Shown: positions 49,079-60,992 of the stretch, piece after piece | Position numbering within the stretch: position 1 is the first letter of the stretch | Layout of the letters: each line of letters begins with the position of its first letter | Assembly (NCBI GenBank): GCA_018398805.1 | Contig: JAGFBZ010000684.1 | Span: 62,001-126,000 of the forward strand | Reading direction: 5' to 3' | Source: Hirundichthys speculiger | Lineage: Eukaryota > Chordata > Actinopteri > Beloniformes > Exocoetidae | DNA: 64,000 nucleotides | Notes under the pieces: generated by a model | Told to the model about the DNA's origin: nothing | The model's input: the letters and a program-made list of their open reading frames with translations, nothing else | Database searches by the model: none | Program-made: the position numbers and the translations under genes

Positions 49079-49787
49079 TAGAGCTGAGCGATTTTATCGA
49101 TTATGCGATATATATCGATATTTTATCGAGTATTGATTTTTCAGCCACGAGTATCGATATTCTAAGCTTCTTCCAGAACTCCCGCGTCCCACCTTTAAAA
49201 GCTTGCAAGCAACAATTTGCACTGTTTAAATAAATGAAACTATTTTTCTCAACAAATCTCTTATTCATTTTGTCCAGCATTTGCAAGCTGCCTGTCAGCT
49301 ATATAATGTGTAACTGATGCTTTCAGTTCAATAAATTCAAACAAAATCATTGGAACACTCACAAGATGTCACCAAAATCACTTTGTCCCTTTAAAATCTT
49401 TCAGGAAATGATGAAAATGTATTGTAAGATGAATATCGAATATATCGTATCGTGAGCCGAATATCGCATATCGCATCGCTATAGCCCTGATGATGACATA
49501 ACCCTCCGATGACAACTGAGATCATGAAATCTTTCGGAAAAAACGATGTAAATGTATTTTAAGATGAATATCGATATATATATCGTATCGTGAGCCGAAT
49601 ATCGCATATCGTATCGCTATAGCCCTGATGATGACATAACCCTCCGATGACAACTGAGATCATGAAATCTTTCGGAAAACGATGTAAATGTATTGTAAGA
49701 TGAATATCGATATATATTGTATCGTGAGCTGAATATCGTGTATTATATTGTATCGTATCGCGAGATTGGTGTGTCGCTACAGCCCTA
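49079..49787 (-). mobile_element. hAT MITE, 'TAGGGCTGTAGCGATAC' family, copy 3, chimeric
   Basis: It lies between perfect 8-bp duplications GTTATAAC (49071-49078, 49788-49795), with ends TAGAGCTGAGCGATTTTATC and CTACAGCCCTA. At 709 bp it is longer than the 451-bp copy at 15521 because about 138 bp is present in tandem. Each repeat contains an internal family terminus (ATAGCCCTG) followed by about 38 bp (49490-49527 and 49628-49665) that is not part of the family but matches the DNA next to the copy at 56594, inverted. Confidence 0.92.
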
Positions 49788-49795
49788 GTTATAAC

Positions 49796-52700
49796 CAACT
49801 GTCCATCCTGTCAGAATTAAATCTATAAAAACCCACTTGATTGCACGTTTTCCTGCCTGCAGCTGGACTAATGATGACTCACCTGGAAGTGAGACACTAC
49901 GACTCCCGTCTTCAAATATTTCCTCTTTTCTGGAAGGAAAGCGCTAAATTTTGACCCTTAAGTGTGATAAAACTCCCTCCTCCTACCCCTGTCCCATTTT
50001 GTAATCTTAAAAATGACGGAAGAAAGAGCAAAGGACCTTCACTTTGGTTGCTGCAGCAAGGTTTCCTTTGAAACCGACTCTTACTGAAGTACTTCCAGGT
50101 GACAAATGATTGCAATTAAAGTCATAGACCGTTCTGTCCCCCAGATCCCAATAAATGTCTGAACTCTCTGATGGTGTGTGATTATGGCCGGAGTGAGTCT
50201 GCTCTACCTCATAAAGAACCTTGGCATCCAGTCCCCAGACCACTGGGCTGATCATCTTTCATACTCAGTTAAGAATGAGGAAGGGCACCATAAGCATAAA
50301 TAACATGACTTTTTTTTTATTGTTTTTACAGTCACTGTTTACATCTGCTTGCAGAAACTGATTAGAACCACCGTTGATACACGAGGCAAAAAAAAGGTAA
50401 TAGCTTTAATGGTGGAAAGCTAAGCTGAACATTTTCTCTTTGTTTCTTGAGCTGCTTTGTTGTCTTTCTTCCATATTTAACCTGAAGGGAAGTTAAGGTT
50501 CAAGGCCATCTGAGTGTTTATATAGGCCTATATAAATCTGGATTCAGATTGGATCCACCCTAATTCGCAGCAAGGCACAGAACTAATCATTGTCTTTAAA
50601 GATGATCAATTTGATATGATGGGGAAAAAAAGATTTAAATGGCAAAGTAACACATTTCCGTTGTTGTAAAACAAACCAAACACTGACCCTGCCCATTGTT
50701 TCTGCCTGACATAAAGCCCCTCCCCCATCCTTTTTTCTAATATTGCTCTTAATTAAATTACATTTCTCTGCCCTACTGCCACCTCAAAGCTTATTTGCAC
50801 ACAACAAACGGAAACAAATGGCAGATCTGTCGCTATCATTCCCTCTGATTTATGTGATATAAACAGAGGATTTTCCACTGTTAGAATTACTTTTCTCTCA
50901 TCGACTTGGATCTGTGAATTGAATGCTTCATCCACTGATGGCAGATCTGTAACAAGGAATTCATACGTATTTGGAAAAAGTTTTTTAACTTCACTGTGCC
51001 TGTAGATCAGGGGATGCCAGCGTTAAATGTACAGCTGTCCTTCCGTGCACCTTTTTCACATTTTCCTCATTTCCAGTGGCATGTTTCTTTTACTGCAGCC
51101 ATTTGGGTTGACAGATACACATTAACATGCGTCTGTGAAGATCAGATTTATACGCTTTCTAACTCTTTAATTTGTGAGCAAGTAAATGCAAAAATAAACA
51201 CGTCTCCCCATCCCCACTGCCTTACAAATTAGCTAGAATTACAGCAGGTGTACAGATTTAAAACCTCCCGTTCCAGTGAATCACAGGTCAAACGTGCAAG
51301 AATACCTCTTTTCTCTCTTTATGTTTCACATCTGAGTTGAAGGGATCATCTGTAAGATAATATTTTCTGACGACGGAGGCGCTACACGAGCTAGCGAAAT
51401 AGCCTCGCGCAACTCTTTTCCCAGTTCGAGGTGGGAGAGGACTTGTGCCTGTAGCGTTTGTACAACAGCAGGTCAGTTTGATATTGCATTTGCCTTCTCT
51501 CTCTCCCTCTTTGTGTCTGGAAACCTGCCAATTATGTCAACACAGGCCGCCAGACAGGCTGATCTGCTGTCCTCGTCCGCTGCCTTTCTGGCTGTAATTT
51601 CAGTTAATTGCGAGCTGCCAAATGTCACTCACATTTGTCCCTGTTTAACTCAAAAACAACTCACAGCCTTGGGAGCTGAACCCTTGGAATGAATACTGAT
51701 TTTAAAAGCAGCTCTTGGCAATTCACTTCCATGTAATTGGTCCAAAAAAAAAGGCTTTGGCTCTGCGTTTGTAACTGACCGCAGGAAAACACGAGCTTCT
51801 GTAAACGCTCTTTGGTTAGAGCGTCGCTAATACTGAGCTGACCTTTACAGATATGGGGGAGTCTAAATTAAAAATCGAATAAGGTTACTGGCGAAGCTCT
51901 TCATAAGCTTCAGCCTAAATATCATGCAATCAAATCTCATTTGTCATTTCGTTTTTTCCTCTCAGCTATCAGCTGAATGTGCAGATGTAGCTTTTGTGAG
52001 ACCTTTGGTTGCTCTTCTTCTTCTTCAGGTACGAGGTACGTGTTGCAGCTGAAGTTGGGCTGTTTGAAATATATATGTGACACTTAGTCATTTGACTCGT
52101 TTCATTTTAGTTGCTAATGAACCAGTCAGCGGCTGTCTGACTGTGACTTTGATACCATCTGTCTGGAGGGTCTGCAGGAGACAGATTAAGGCTTGAAGGG
52201 ATTAACACCTGGGGAAAAACGGACGTTAAAACCCGACGTGAGGACTGTAAACATGTCAAAATGTGGACAGCGGAAAATAAATCAGGCCTGTCGAGCTGGT
52301 TTAATGTCAGGGTCCTTTTTTTCCTTGTCATCATCAGGTGAAAGACGAGTAAAAGCTCCAAGGACAGACCGGGCTTCTGGTAGAAATGTTAAACTTTTGA
52401 AGTGTGTGATTGTGAAACCCCCATGTTGAAGAGACAGTAACTGTTTATGACTTGGATTTAAAGACATCCCCCAAAAGATCAGATCTTCAGTGTGCTGTCG
52501 CGTTTGATAATACTCCCCAGAGTAAAAATGCACATAGTCTTAGTGTAATTACTCTGTGACGGTTTCGCTCTGCAGGGGGGGGAAAAGTCTGTTCATCCAC
52601 CGAATAAGTTTTGTTTTGTTTTGATCTGTTTTTGAGCTTCATGCAGTCCTGGGAAAACTTCTGATACTTCTGATACGCAGTCGTTCTCAGAGCGATTAAT

Positions 52701-53700
52701 TTCTTCTGATCTGGAAACCGCTAAGAAGTCACAACCAGGATCCCATTAAGATGGAGAGAATAGAAACAGCAGGCCCGGAGTCCACAGCCGGATAAAAATC
52801 ACCCAGAAGGGATGTGAAATGTCTCCGAAGATGACTGCAGAATATAAAGCGCTTAAAGAAATGATGCTGTCATGCTGGATCCCAAGAATTCATCCTGAAC
52901 ATCTTTTGGGAGTTGAATCCAAGCACAGCCCTCTCGTCATATTCAGCTGATGCAGTCTGTGTTTTACTGCTACGAACATGTTTTGTCCATAGATGGACGT
53001 GGACACGGCAGAGCTTTATGATGAACTTGATATCCTCAGATGTGTTTTTCTATGTTGTTATTGCCAGGACACAATATGGGCTATATTAGGAGCGGTCGAG
53101 ATAAGTGCTTCCAAAACAGGGGGAGATAAGATCGCTCTTTATTTTTCCCAGCAACAGTGGGCTGAGGAGTGTGTGTTTGTGGAAAAAAATATATCTTTAT
53201 ATTTATCTATGTCTCTGTAACTAAATATATATATGTTGAAGCCAGACTGAAAGAAGAAGACTTGTGAATTTTAATTCCATCGCATGCGAGGGGGGTGTGC
53301 AGCAGATGGAGATGATGGTAATGACCGCAGAAACAACATGGCACAATAGTTTTAAGCAGGAGCAGCAGAGTTGGAAAAGTAGGAAAACGCCAAAAGGACG
53401 ATATCTGATTGAGCCGCTGAGAGAGACGTTTTGTCTTCCAGGAACGGGCCCCTGGAAACAATAACCGTGCATGTGTCATAGTCATGGAGATCATCAAGTG
53501 ATCATTAAAAACCTCATATCGATGTATCTGTGTCTTTCTTTTGGGAAATGTTGGATGTTGCCAGCAGCCACTCACAGATCACATTACCTGTTATTGAGGC
53601 GTCTCTGAAAGAGACTGTTGTTTTACCTGCTGCGCTGTCGCCTCCTTTAGCTTCTATAAAGTTCTTTCCGTTCACTTCTTCACAGCAACACCCAGCATGC
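49796..53700. other. Intronic sequence, one weak exon candidate
   Basis: No firm exon. A possible 42-nt symmetric exon at 50355-50396 is listed separately. The region has a short AT run at 53222-53235 and is otherwise unremarkable. Confidence 0.45.
50355..50396 (+). other. Hypothetical 42-nt micro-cassette exon
   Basis: A pyrimidine-rich tract ending CTGCTTGCAG precedes it and GGTAATAG follows. The 42 nt have no stop when read from phase 1 and end in phase 1, so inclusion would keep the kcnip frame and add LIRTTVDTRGKKK. It does not resemble the known KChIP1 micro-insert. This may be a chance combination of splice-like signals. Confidence 0.15.
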
Positions 53701-53709
53701 AACGTTTAT

Positions 53710-54833
53710 TAGGGGTGCACGATAACTATCGGGCCGATAACAGGAAATGATGACGTCATTCTGATAAATCCGATATCACGACAAATAGCCCTGATAACAT
53801 ATTTGTTTTTGTCAACATGGCAGTGCCTCGCTCCCTCTGAGTCTTAAATGACCGGCAGTGAATGTTATGTTCAAGTAACATCGGCATAATCAGAAAAACG
53901 ATTTCTCAATCAGGAAAATCAAGAATACCCCCTCATGCCAGAAAACAACTTGTTAAGTCGGTCATAATTTTAGTAGTTGCTACCTTGAATCGATATTCGC
54001 AGTATTTCCCCACATGTCACACATAAAAAAGAAAAAAAATAGAAAAGGCTGAAAGAACGACTAGCAAACAAGGGAACTTCGGAATTTATGTTACACCTTG
54101 AATGCAGCATGCATTGTGCTGATCACAACAAACATGGCGGCGATGGCATGGAACTCCGTTAAAGTTTCAGAAGAAGATAGTTTGGTGGTTATTTGTGACG
54201 AATGCTCTGAGCGAATTCTACGAGGAGGGAAGCACAAGCACAAGCTTTAATACGTAAAAACCTGATCAGCCACCTACAACATAACAATCGCTTCCATGGA
54301 GTTTTGAAATCGCGCTAACGCGAGCTAATGCTAGCGTGCGCGAGCCAGCAGCAGTCTCCCCTCCCCACCCCTCTCATCTCCCTCATCTCTCTCGTCTAAA
54401 GCTTCCATGAGATAAAAAAAAAAAAAAAAAATCACTGAACCTCATTTACTTTAAAGGTATTAAATTAAATTAAACCACAAGTCAAAATCCTTTAAATGTA
54501 AATCCTTTTCAGTTTGTTATTTTGATGCACGTATTTCCATCAGTTCAAGGAGCCTTTATTTTTTATATCAGTCAGTAATGAACCTTATTTAAGTTAATGT
54601 GAGATATCAAATAGGTTTGTTTGATAGCTTTACGAAAATGTTTGAGAGGCTTGCCAATAGTTTTTCAATGGAAAAAATAGATATCTGTTCATTTAAAGAC
54701 TCTAAACTATTTTTGATTTTGTTCATAGTATTGATGTAATAATCTTAGGTATATGTGTGTGTTATCGGTATCGGCTTTTAGGAGCTGAAAGTTATCGGTT
54801 ATCGGTATCGGTAACAGTTATTGTGCATCCCTA
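53710..54833 (+). mobile_element. hAT element, 'TAGGGGTGCACGATAACT' family, copy 3
   Basis: A 1,124-bp full-length relative of 11305-12557. Ends are TAGGGGTGCACGATAACT and CAGTTATTGTGCATCCCTA. The flanks ACGTTTAT / GCGTTTCT match at six of eight positions, a decayed target duplication. It has a TGACGTCA octamer at 53751-53758 and a poly-A run at 54414-54430. Non-coding. Confidence 0.88.
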
Positions 54834-54841
54834 GCGTTTCT

Positions 54842-56585
54842 TATCGTACAGACTTGCGTGGCAGGGTTGGGCATCAAACCACTGACTTCATGAATGGAAG
54901 AAACGCTTCTCCGGCAGCTTACCTGTCAAAGGTTCATGCAGGCGTAAATTCATCCTGGTGAAGATTTGAATACTTACACTTGACAGCTGTTGTTTCGCTG
55001 CTCACTGGAAGTTTTTAGTCCAGTTTAAACGGTGCTCTGTACAGCGAACTTTTGTCTTGTTTCTTTTTCTTTTAAAGGGGCTACATTTAAATGATCCATG
55101 TGTGGTTTAGGTGTTTAATATGAGACAGAGGTTTTAGGAATTTGTTTTAATCCCATTTTTATCCTGCACGTCCCCAGAAACTGGCTTTAAGCCTTAAACC
55201 AGAGCCCCTTTCTCCAACATTCATAGTTGGACATCTTCAGGCTGCTACCGTCAGCTGCTCAGCCTTACAGCATTATTCAAGTTTTGCTGGTAGAGAACAA
55301 AGTAAAATACAGCGGAAAAAGAGTGCAGAATTTGATAAATTCTTGTCTGATAGGAAAAACTATCAGTCAGTTTTACGCAAATTAAATCCACTTTCCTCTC
55401 CAAAGATCCATTTGATTGTTATGCATCGGGTCTCGGATCGAGTGAAGGCTGTTGCACTTACATTATTACATTTTCTCTTTCATGTGCTCTCCGAGGGCAT
55501 CGTTTTCCGTGTCCAGCATTCACATTCACCCTCACAAAAAAGAAACCGCCTACTCAGCAGCAGCCTTCGTCGAACTGCGAACTTCAGCACAAGAACAGAT
55601 TCGAGACCGGTTGATTTCATTTTAGTTTGTATGTTCTGTGGGTTTTTCGGTTATTTATGAGCCACTCCTTTTTGATTTTTGAAATTGAATTAGTGTTTAT
55701 GAGGTTTAATCCTCCAGCTTGACCTTAAGCTTTGAGATGAAACCTGATTTATGAACCTGAAGGGATGGAGCACCTGAGCCGTAATTGATCAGTCCAAGCT
55801 CTTTCTGAAGGTTAATATTCTGATGCTAGTTTTATTTTATTTTATTTTTTTTTAGAGTTTAAGGATTTTTAAGGCTTTGTTGGCTCACTGATGAGGAAGA
55901 TGCTGTGTGGCAGAGCGTTTTACGCTGATAGTCAGGAAAGCTGGTTACACTGTGTCCCGTGGTAATTAGATTTTGCTCAGATTGTTCTCTCAGACCCTCG
56001 CAGGTTTCTCTCGTATGGCTGCAGGGTAAAATGGCAAAGGTAGCTTTGTTACTCCGAGTTGCATTTCTGATGAGCTGTTCACTCAGCTAAAGCCTCCAGT
56101 TATTGCAGCTGTCAATCAAAGAAGCTGCTGTGGTCTTTTATTTTTCTTCTTTTCTTTTCATGAAAGGCAAAAGTAAGGCATGACTGTTTGTGTGCGCGTG
56201 CACAGAAATCGCTGAATAAGTGAAACCTGCTGTGTTTTTGCAGTCGCTCGGAACATTTGATTCTTCAGGACAACAACACCCATTTGTAACATTTAATAAT
56301 TGGACGGATGTGTCACAATAGCAGCAGAGTGCTGAGCTCGGCGAGGAGCGCCGCGGCACGGGCGCCGCTCTGCAACGGGGCGCACATTTTGTCAGATCCA
56401 TTTCGTCAATAAAACCAAAGAGCAAGCGTTTATCAGACAGCCGCGACTGCATGGATGCCCCCCCTTTCCACCCGATTAAGCTCCACGTTCTGCTTTATTC
56501 CACTTCACAGGTTTTCTTTTTATTGCCACCTTATTGCTCAGCCCCTCGCCGACAGTCATGATCTCAGTTGTTGTCGGAGGGTTAT
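54842..56585. other. Intronic sequence, nothing recognised
   Basis: AT-rich with a short T-rich run at 55830-55853 and a CpG-richer patch at about 56335-56390. The last 30 bases (56556-56585) are duplicated, inverted, inside the element at 49079-49787. No exon was found. Confidence 0.45.
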
Positions 56586-56593
56586 GTCACTAT

Positions 56594-57378
56594 TAGGGCT
56601 GTAGCGATACGATACGATATGCGATATTCGGCTCACGATACGATATACAGTCATGGAAAAAATTATTAGACCACCATTTTTTCTTCACTTTCTTGTTCAT
56701 TTTAATACCTGGTACCACTAAACGTCATCATGTGACTAAAACAGACAGAAAAGAAAACACTGAATGCATAAAAGCAGTGTTTTTGGCAGTACAACGCCAT
56801 ATCTATTGATGTAAAAACTTAAGTGATTTAGGTTATAATCAAGAAAACCATGGAAAATGGTAAGATATCAGCTCTTAAATAAAACTCTTATGAGCAATCT
56901 TTGTGGTTATCGTTATGTTTGTCCAAACAAATGTACCTTTAGTTGTACCAGGCATTAAAATGAACAAGAAACTGAAGAAAACAAGATGGGTCTAATAATT
57001 TTTTCCATGACTGTATATCAATATTCATCTTACAATACATTTACATTATTTTCCAAAAGATTTTAAAGGGACAAAGTAATTTTGGTGACATCTTGTGAAT
57101 GTTCCAATGACTTTGTTTGAATTAATTGAACTGAAAGCATCAATTACACATTATATGGCTGACAGGCAGCTTGCAAATGCTGGACAAAATGAATAAAAGA
57201 TTTCTTGAGAAAAATAGTTTCATTTATTTAAACAGTGCAAATTGTTGCTTGCAAGCTTTTAAAGGTGGGACACGGGGGTTTTGAAAGAAGCTTAGAATAT
57301 CGATGCCTGCGGCTGAAAAATCGATACTCGATAAAATATCAATATATATCGCAGAATCGATGAAATCGCTCAACTCTA
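56594..57378 (+). mobile_element. hAT MITE, 'TAGGGCTGTAGCGATAC' family, copy 4, interrupted
   Basis: Ends are TAGGGCTGTAGCGATACGAT and CGCTCAACTCTA, flanked by GTCACTAT / GTCATCAT (six of eight). Removing the Tc1-type MITE at 56648-57013 leaves about 417 bp, close to the 451-bp copy at 15521. The chimeric copy at 49079 carries the GTCATCAT version of this site, suggesting that the left duplication here has since mutated. Confidence 0.9.
56648..57013. mobile_element. Tc1/mariner-type MITE, copy 2, nested
   Basis: A 366-bp element with the same long inverted repeats as 9372-9738, flanked by TA, inserted in the hAT MITE at 56594. The two copies differ at roughly eight positions by eye, so they are young relative to the other repeats. 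Confidence 0.92.
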
Positions 57379-57386
57379 GTCATCAT

Positions 57387-59038
57387 GTCTTTGCTATTCT
57401 CGATTGCAACTTCATCTTAGACACACGGGCTGCCCTTGAGCTCCGGGCAGAGTATCCGTGTGGGACGGCGATGCTTCACAGTAAAGCCAACGTCAAGACC
57501 GATACGTCTTTGTGGCGAAAGCAACGTGCGTCTAGTTCAGTCTCACCCAGACGCCACATCTCATCTCAGGCAGGAAAGTAATGAGAGGATTAGACTTTCA
57601 TCCTCTTAAATCTCAAATTTATTGCGTTATTATAAATTCCAATGCGAAGCACATCAGAGGCTTGTTTTCGTCTGATATTTATTATGAACGCAGTGCCAGG
57701 TCTGAACCCGGGCGGCTCCTGAATATTCTTGCAGGCCATTAGCACAATGTGCTGTGTTCATCTCTCTACGCTGGGAACCACAGTCTGCATGTGACGGGAA
57801 CGTTTCATACTGAGCTGTGTTCCTGTGGATTCATGTGAATTAATAAATCACTTGACTGGTGCAAGAATAAAACAAAAAAAGAGAGAGGAAATCAAAGAAA
57901 GTCACTTTTCTTTTGCTCAACAGCGTCGCACTTTGGTTTTAGATTTATGGCCCAATTTTCACCACCTCTCTTATGTGACGTAATAGTTCCCGTGACATCC
58001 CCTTTATAACCCAGATTTATAGAGGCCTCTTACGCCACCTATCAGCCCTTCGGATGTTTTTGACTACTTATAAATGAGCTCCACCGCTGTTGTTACCTGA
58101 AAGCGCAGCCTTGCAATTAATTGCGGCTACATGACGGACAAATGATTTGCTGCACCCGAGGGCTCATCTCACCACCCACAGCCGGCGTCAAACTCAAACT
58201 AAATCTTTGACGGCGGCCGCGAGAGAGAAGGGAAATGGGTTTGTACCGCTGTAGGCAAGGCAGAGACTCATTATTTATTGGCTTTTATACTCAGAGTGGC
58301 GCTGCACTTGAGACAAGGGTGTTTCTGTGCTGCGTGGACATCGGTTCAGACTTTGAACGCGCCACTCTCGTTAACCGTTCGCGTTCCAGTTTTCCTTTGT
58401 TCTGCTGGACGGAAGACAAGGATTTTGCTAAGTAGGATGGTCACTTTAATCTTAAAAGAGTGGCGCCTCAAGAGACATTAGCATCCACTTTGACTGTCTG
58501 CCTACGGCTCTATATCATAGTCGTCTCTCACAAGCCTCCCAGCCTGCTGCTGCTGCTTTTAACTTAAAGGGCACATGACTTTAAAAAAAAAAAAAAGTTA
58601 AGATAATTCTCTGTGGCATTTATGAACTATCAGTGTCAAGTTTTGGCCAAAATTCCAAAGAGATACAATATAAAAGCTCCATTTTCATTCAGATGCTTGT
58701 CATTAAAAATGGGGAAGCTGATTAACTCTACTTGTGTATGGATCTGTGATGTCACAATTCCCATTCAAATCTGAGCAGCTCACTGAATTAGATGTAAGTG
58801 ACCACAGATGAAGTGATTTTTTTTTTTTTTTAGGACATCCGAACATGATCTGACACACAAAAATATCCCTCCTTTAATATCGTGCAAAATGCTGTGTTGT
58901 TGTCCTGAACAAGCCGAGTTCGCCTCGATCCCGTCTCTTTGAACTTAAATACACCTTCACCTCTTCCATTTCCAGTTTCCTACAATGTACTGAGGCTGTT
59001 GCCCGGGTAACTACAAGACCTGATGCTGTATTTCCCAG
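57387..59038 (+). other. Intronic sequence leading to the cassette exon
   Basis: Contains poly-A at 58582-58596 and poly-T at 58818-58832. No exon before 59039 was recognised; in particular, the usual long-isoform first exon that would precede the cassette in KCNIP2/4 is not seen in the window. Confidence 0.45.
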
Positions 59039-59134
59039 GTTACCCTCAGATTGTCCACAGGCGCGGGGTGAGAGCTCGACTCATGAGGCTTATTCCATGC
59101 TCCGCGGGCAAAAAGTCGAACTCCAGTAATCAAA
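59039..59134 (+). CDS. kcnip4: kcnip cassette exon with a GC splice donor
   Basis: 96 nt, phase 1 at both borders, so it can be skipped without frame change. Acceptor is TATTTCCCAG|GT. It encodes YPQIVHRRGVRARLMRLIP and CSAGKKSNSSNQ. This aligns with KCNIP2 (..KQRFLKLLPCC..) and KCNIP4 (..KERLMKLLPCSA..SS..IQN). Length matches KCNIP2 exactly from the shared Gly to LLPC. The exon ends before GCAAGT instead of GT: A|GCAAGT gives ..NQ-N-SVEDELE, as in human KCNIP4; no GT nearby keeps frame. The single Cys lies where KChIP2 has its palmitoylated pair. Identity is strong from the protein pattern. Confidence 0.85.
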
Positions 59135-59389
59135 GCAAGTGGCTCCCTCTCTTTGTCTCTGATGGTTGTGTCATGTTGTTTTCTCAGATGCTTTTGTTCC
59201 TGTTGCATTTCCTGGAGCTGCCCTCCATCCACAACTGATGCTGTTGGTTTTTTTTTTGTTTAACATGATGAGAACATTTTGCTTTTACACTTGTTTAAAT
59301 GTTTTTTTTGAGGCAAGCCTGGTAAATTCTTACAATAAAGATCACGAGTGCAACACAGAAATATGATCCACATTTTCTAATTGCAACCT
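59135..59389 (+). other. Intron start after the cassette exon
   Basis: Begins GCAAGT. Unremarkable AT-rich sequence with a poly-T run at 59250-59258. Confidence 0.5.
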
Positions 59390-59720
59390 CTTTAAGGAAA
59401 GCACCTCCACTTTCAGGGGCTCGTAAGTATTTGCACATCAGACAAAGGAAGTTAATTGGCCAGATATGGTCCATTCCCTCATTACTTCAAGACAAATGAA
59501 ACAGATCGAAGTCTGGAGCTGATATCTGGTATTGAGTTGGCATTTGGAGGCTGTTGATTGGAGTCCAGGGTGATCTCAGCGCAAGTAAAGGAGGCCATCA
59601 TTACTCCGAAACAACAGAAGAACATAAATCTGCAAGAGAGACGGCCAAGAGTGTTTGGTGCACTCTTAAAAGGAAAGAAATCACTGAGAAGCTCAGCAAC
59701 ATTTTATTTTTCTGTTAAAG
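59390..59720 (+). pseudogene. Tc1-like element, N-terminal transposase relic
   Basis: The non-coding leader (CAGGGGCTCGTAAGTATTTG, then TTGGCATTTGGAGGCTGTTG) and the following reading ..ISAQVKEAIITPKQQKNI.. resemble the start of a teleost Tc1-type transposase whose first helix reads LS.QVKEAII (from memory). The reading then decays and stops, the DDE domain is absent, and the far end was not found. Confidence 0.55.
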
Positions 59721-59848
59721 CACTACTTCACTCATTGACAATCAATCAAAAAAAAAATGAAAGTGTTGCAGTAAAGTTGATTCATGCAGTGTTTCTCAAC
59801 TTTGTGGTGGTTCTCTTAAACTTTCCAGCATCAGTGCTTCTTCTACAG

Positions 59849-60232
59849 CAGCCGTTCCCAAACTTCAGAATACCAAGGCCCAATTTAAAATGTGAAAAAT
59901 CTCCGCGGCCCATCCAAACCTCTAATCACAACTGTGATCAACATCCAGGACTAGAGGCTATGTTCCGATATTAATGTAAAGCTCAACAAATAAGGTGATA
60001 CTTCTCATATTAAGTTAAGATGACAGTAGAATGACTTAACTGGTTTGTTTTATTACTTCTTAATGTTTTTTTTTTTAAATCAGGTCATGAATATTTTACA
60101 GTAATTAAAAACATATTTAAAAAAGATCAAGAATTTAAAACATATTTGTTTAATTTTAAGACCTCTCACGGCCCACCTGCAGTACCGTGACGGCCCACCA
60201 GGGGGCCGCGGCCCACGCTTTGGGAATCACTG
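59849..60232. mobile_element. hAT MITE with CAGNNGTTCCCAAAC-type ends
   Basis: 384 bp, ends CAGCCGTTCCCAAACTTC and TTTGGGAATCACTG, flanked by TTCTACAG / TTCTAGAG (seven of eight). The subterminal repeats (GGCCCA near both ends) are typical of a widespread vertebrate hAT family. Non-coding. Confidence 0.88.
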
Positions 60233-60240
60233 TTCTAGAG

Positions 60241-60992
60241 AATTACTCTGGAGCTCTTATGGAGCTTATTTTATATCTCATTCACAGATGAACACAGTTG
60301 CACAAGTTCACCATCATATGCAAAATCCAAAAACGACATGAAAAACAATCAGTTTAAAGTTTTTTTTTAACCAATATGATGATGCAAACAAAAATTAGTA
60401 GCTGTTTGGTTTCCTTCATATGGGGGCAAAGCTCTCGCAGCAGCAGCTAAACGTGATTTGCTGGAAGCTCTGGCCGGGAAAACTCTTGATCCTAATGAGG
60501 CACTTAGACAGTGTGTCACACTTCAGGTATATGAGAGTCTGACGCTGCGCCGCGAGGACACTGCGATCAGCGACGGTGCCCAGACAGCGTCTGCCATCAT
60601 TACTGGGCCATTAAAACGTTCCACAGAGTTCAGCTGCGCGCCCTCGTATGGAGACGATCCCTGCCGCCAGACCCTCTGCTCTGGGGTCTCAACAACACTA
60701 ATTACTCCTGGTGTCACATTTGTTGTAGCCGGTTTTTGTTTAGTCATGAGCAAGAACAATTAAGGGATCGGATATAATGAGGTGAAGGTGATTGATTTAC
60801 TTCAATTAATTCACCGGCCTTGTTTAGAGCCATTTTATGGTAAAATATTGTCCTTCAGAACAAAGGCTGCGGAAGTGCTTGTGTCAGATTGCTTAGTTAT
60901 TGCTGAAATTTGGAAGTGTAATGGGCTACCTTGAATCCAAGGATTCCCAGCAGCATCTGATCATGTCCGGCCTTCCTCCTCTTCCCCTCCAG
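60241..60992 (+). other. Intron end before the common exon
   Basis: Unremarkable until the CT-rich tract CTTCCTCCTCTTCCCCTCC (60972-60990), which forms the polypyrimidine tract of the acceptor. Two ORFs at about 60458-60763 on opposite strands are unsupported. Confidence 0.55.
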
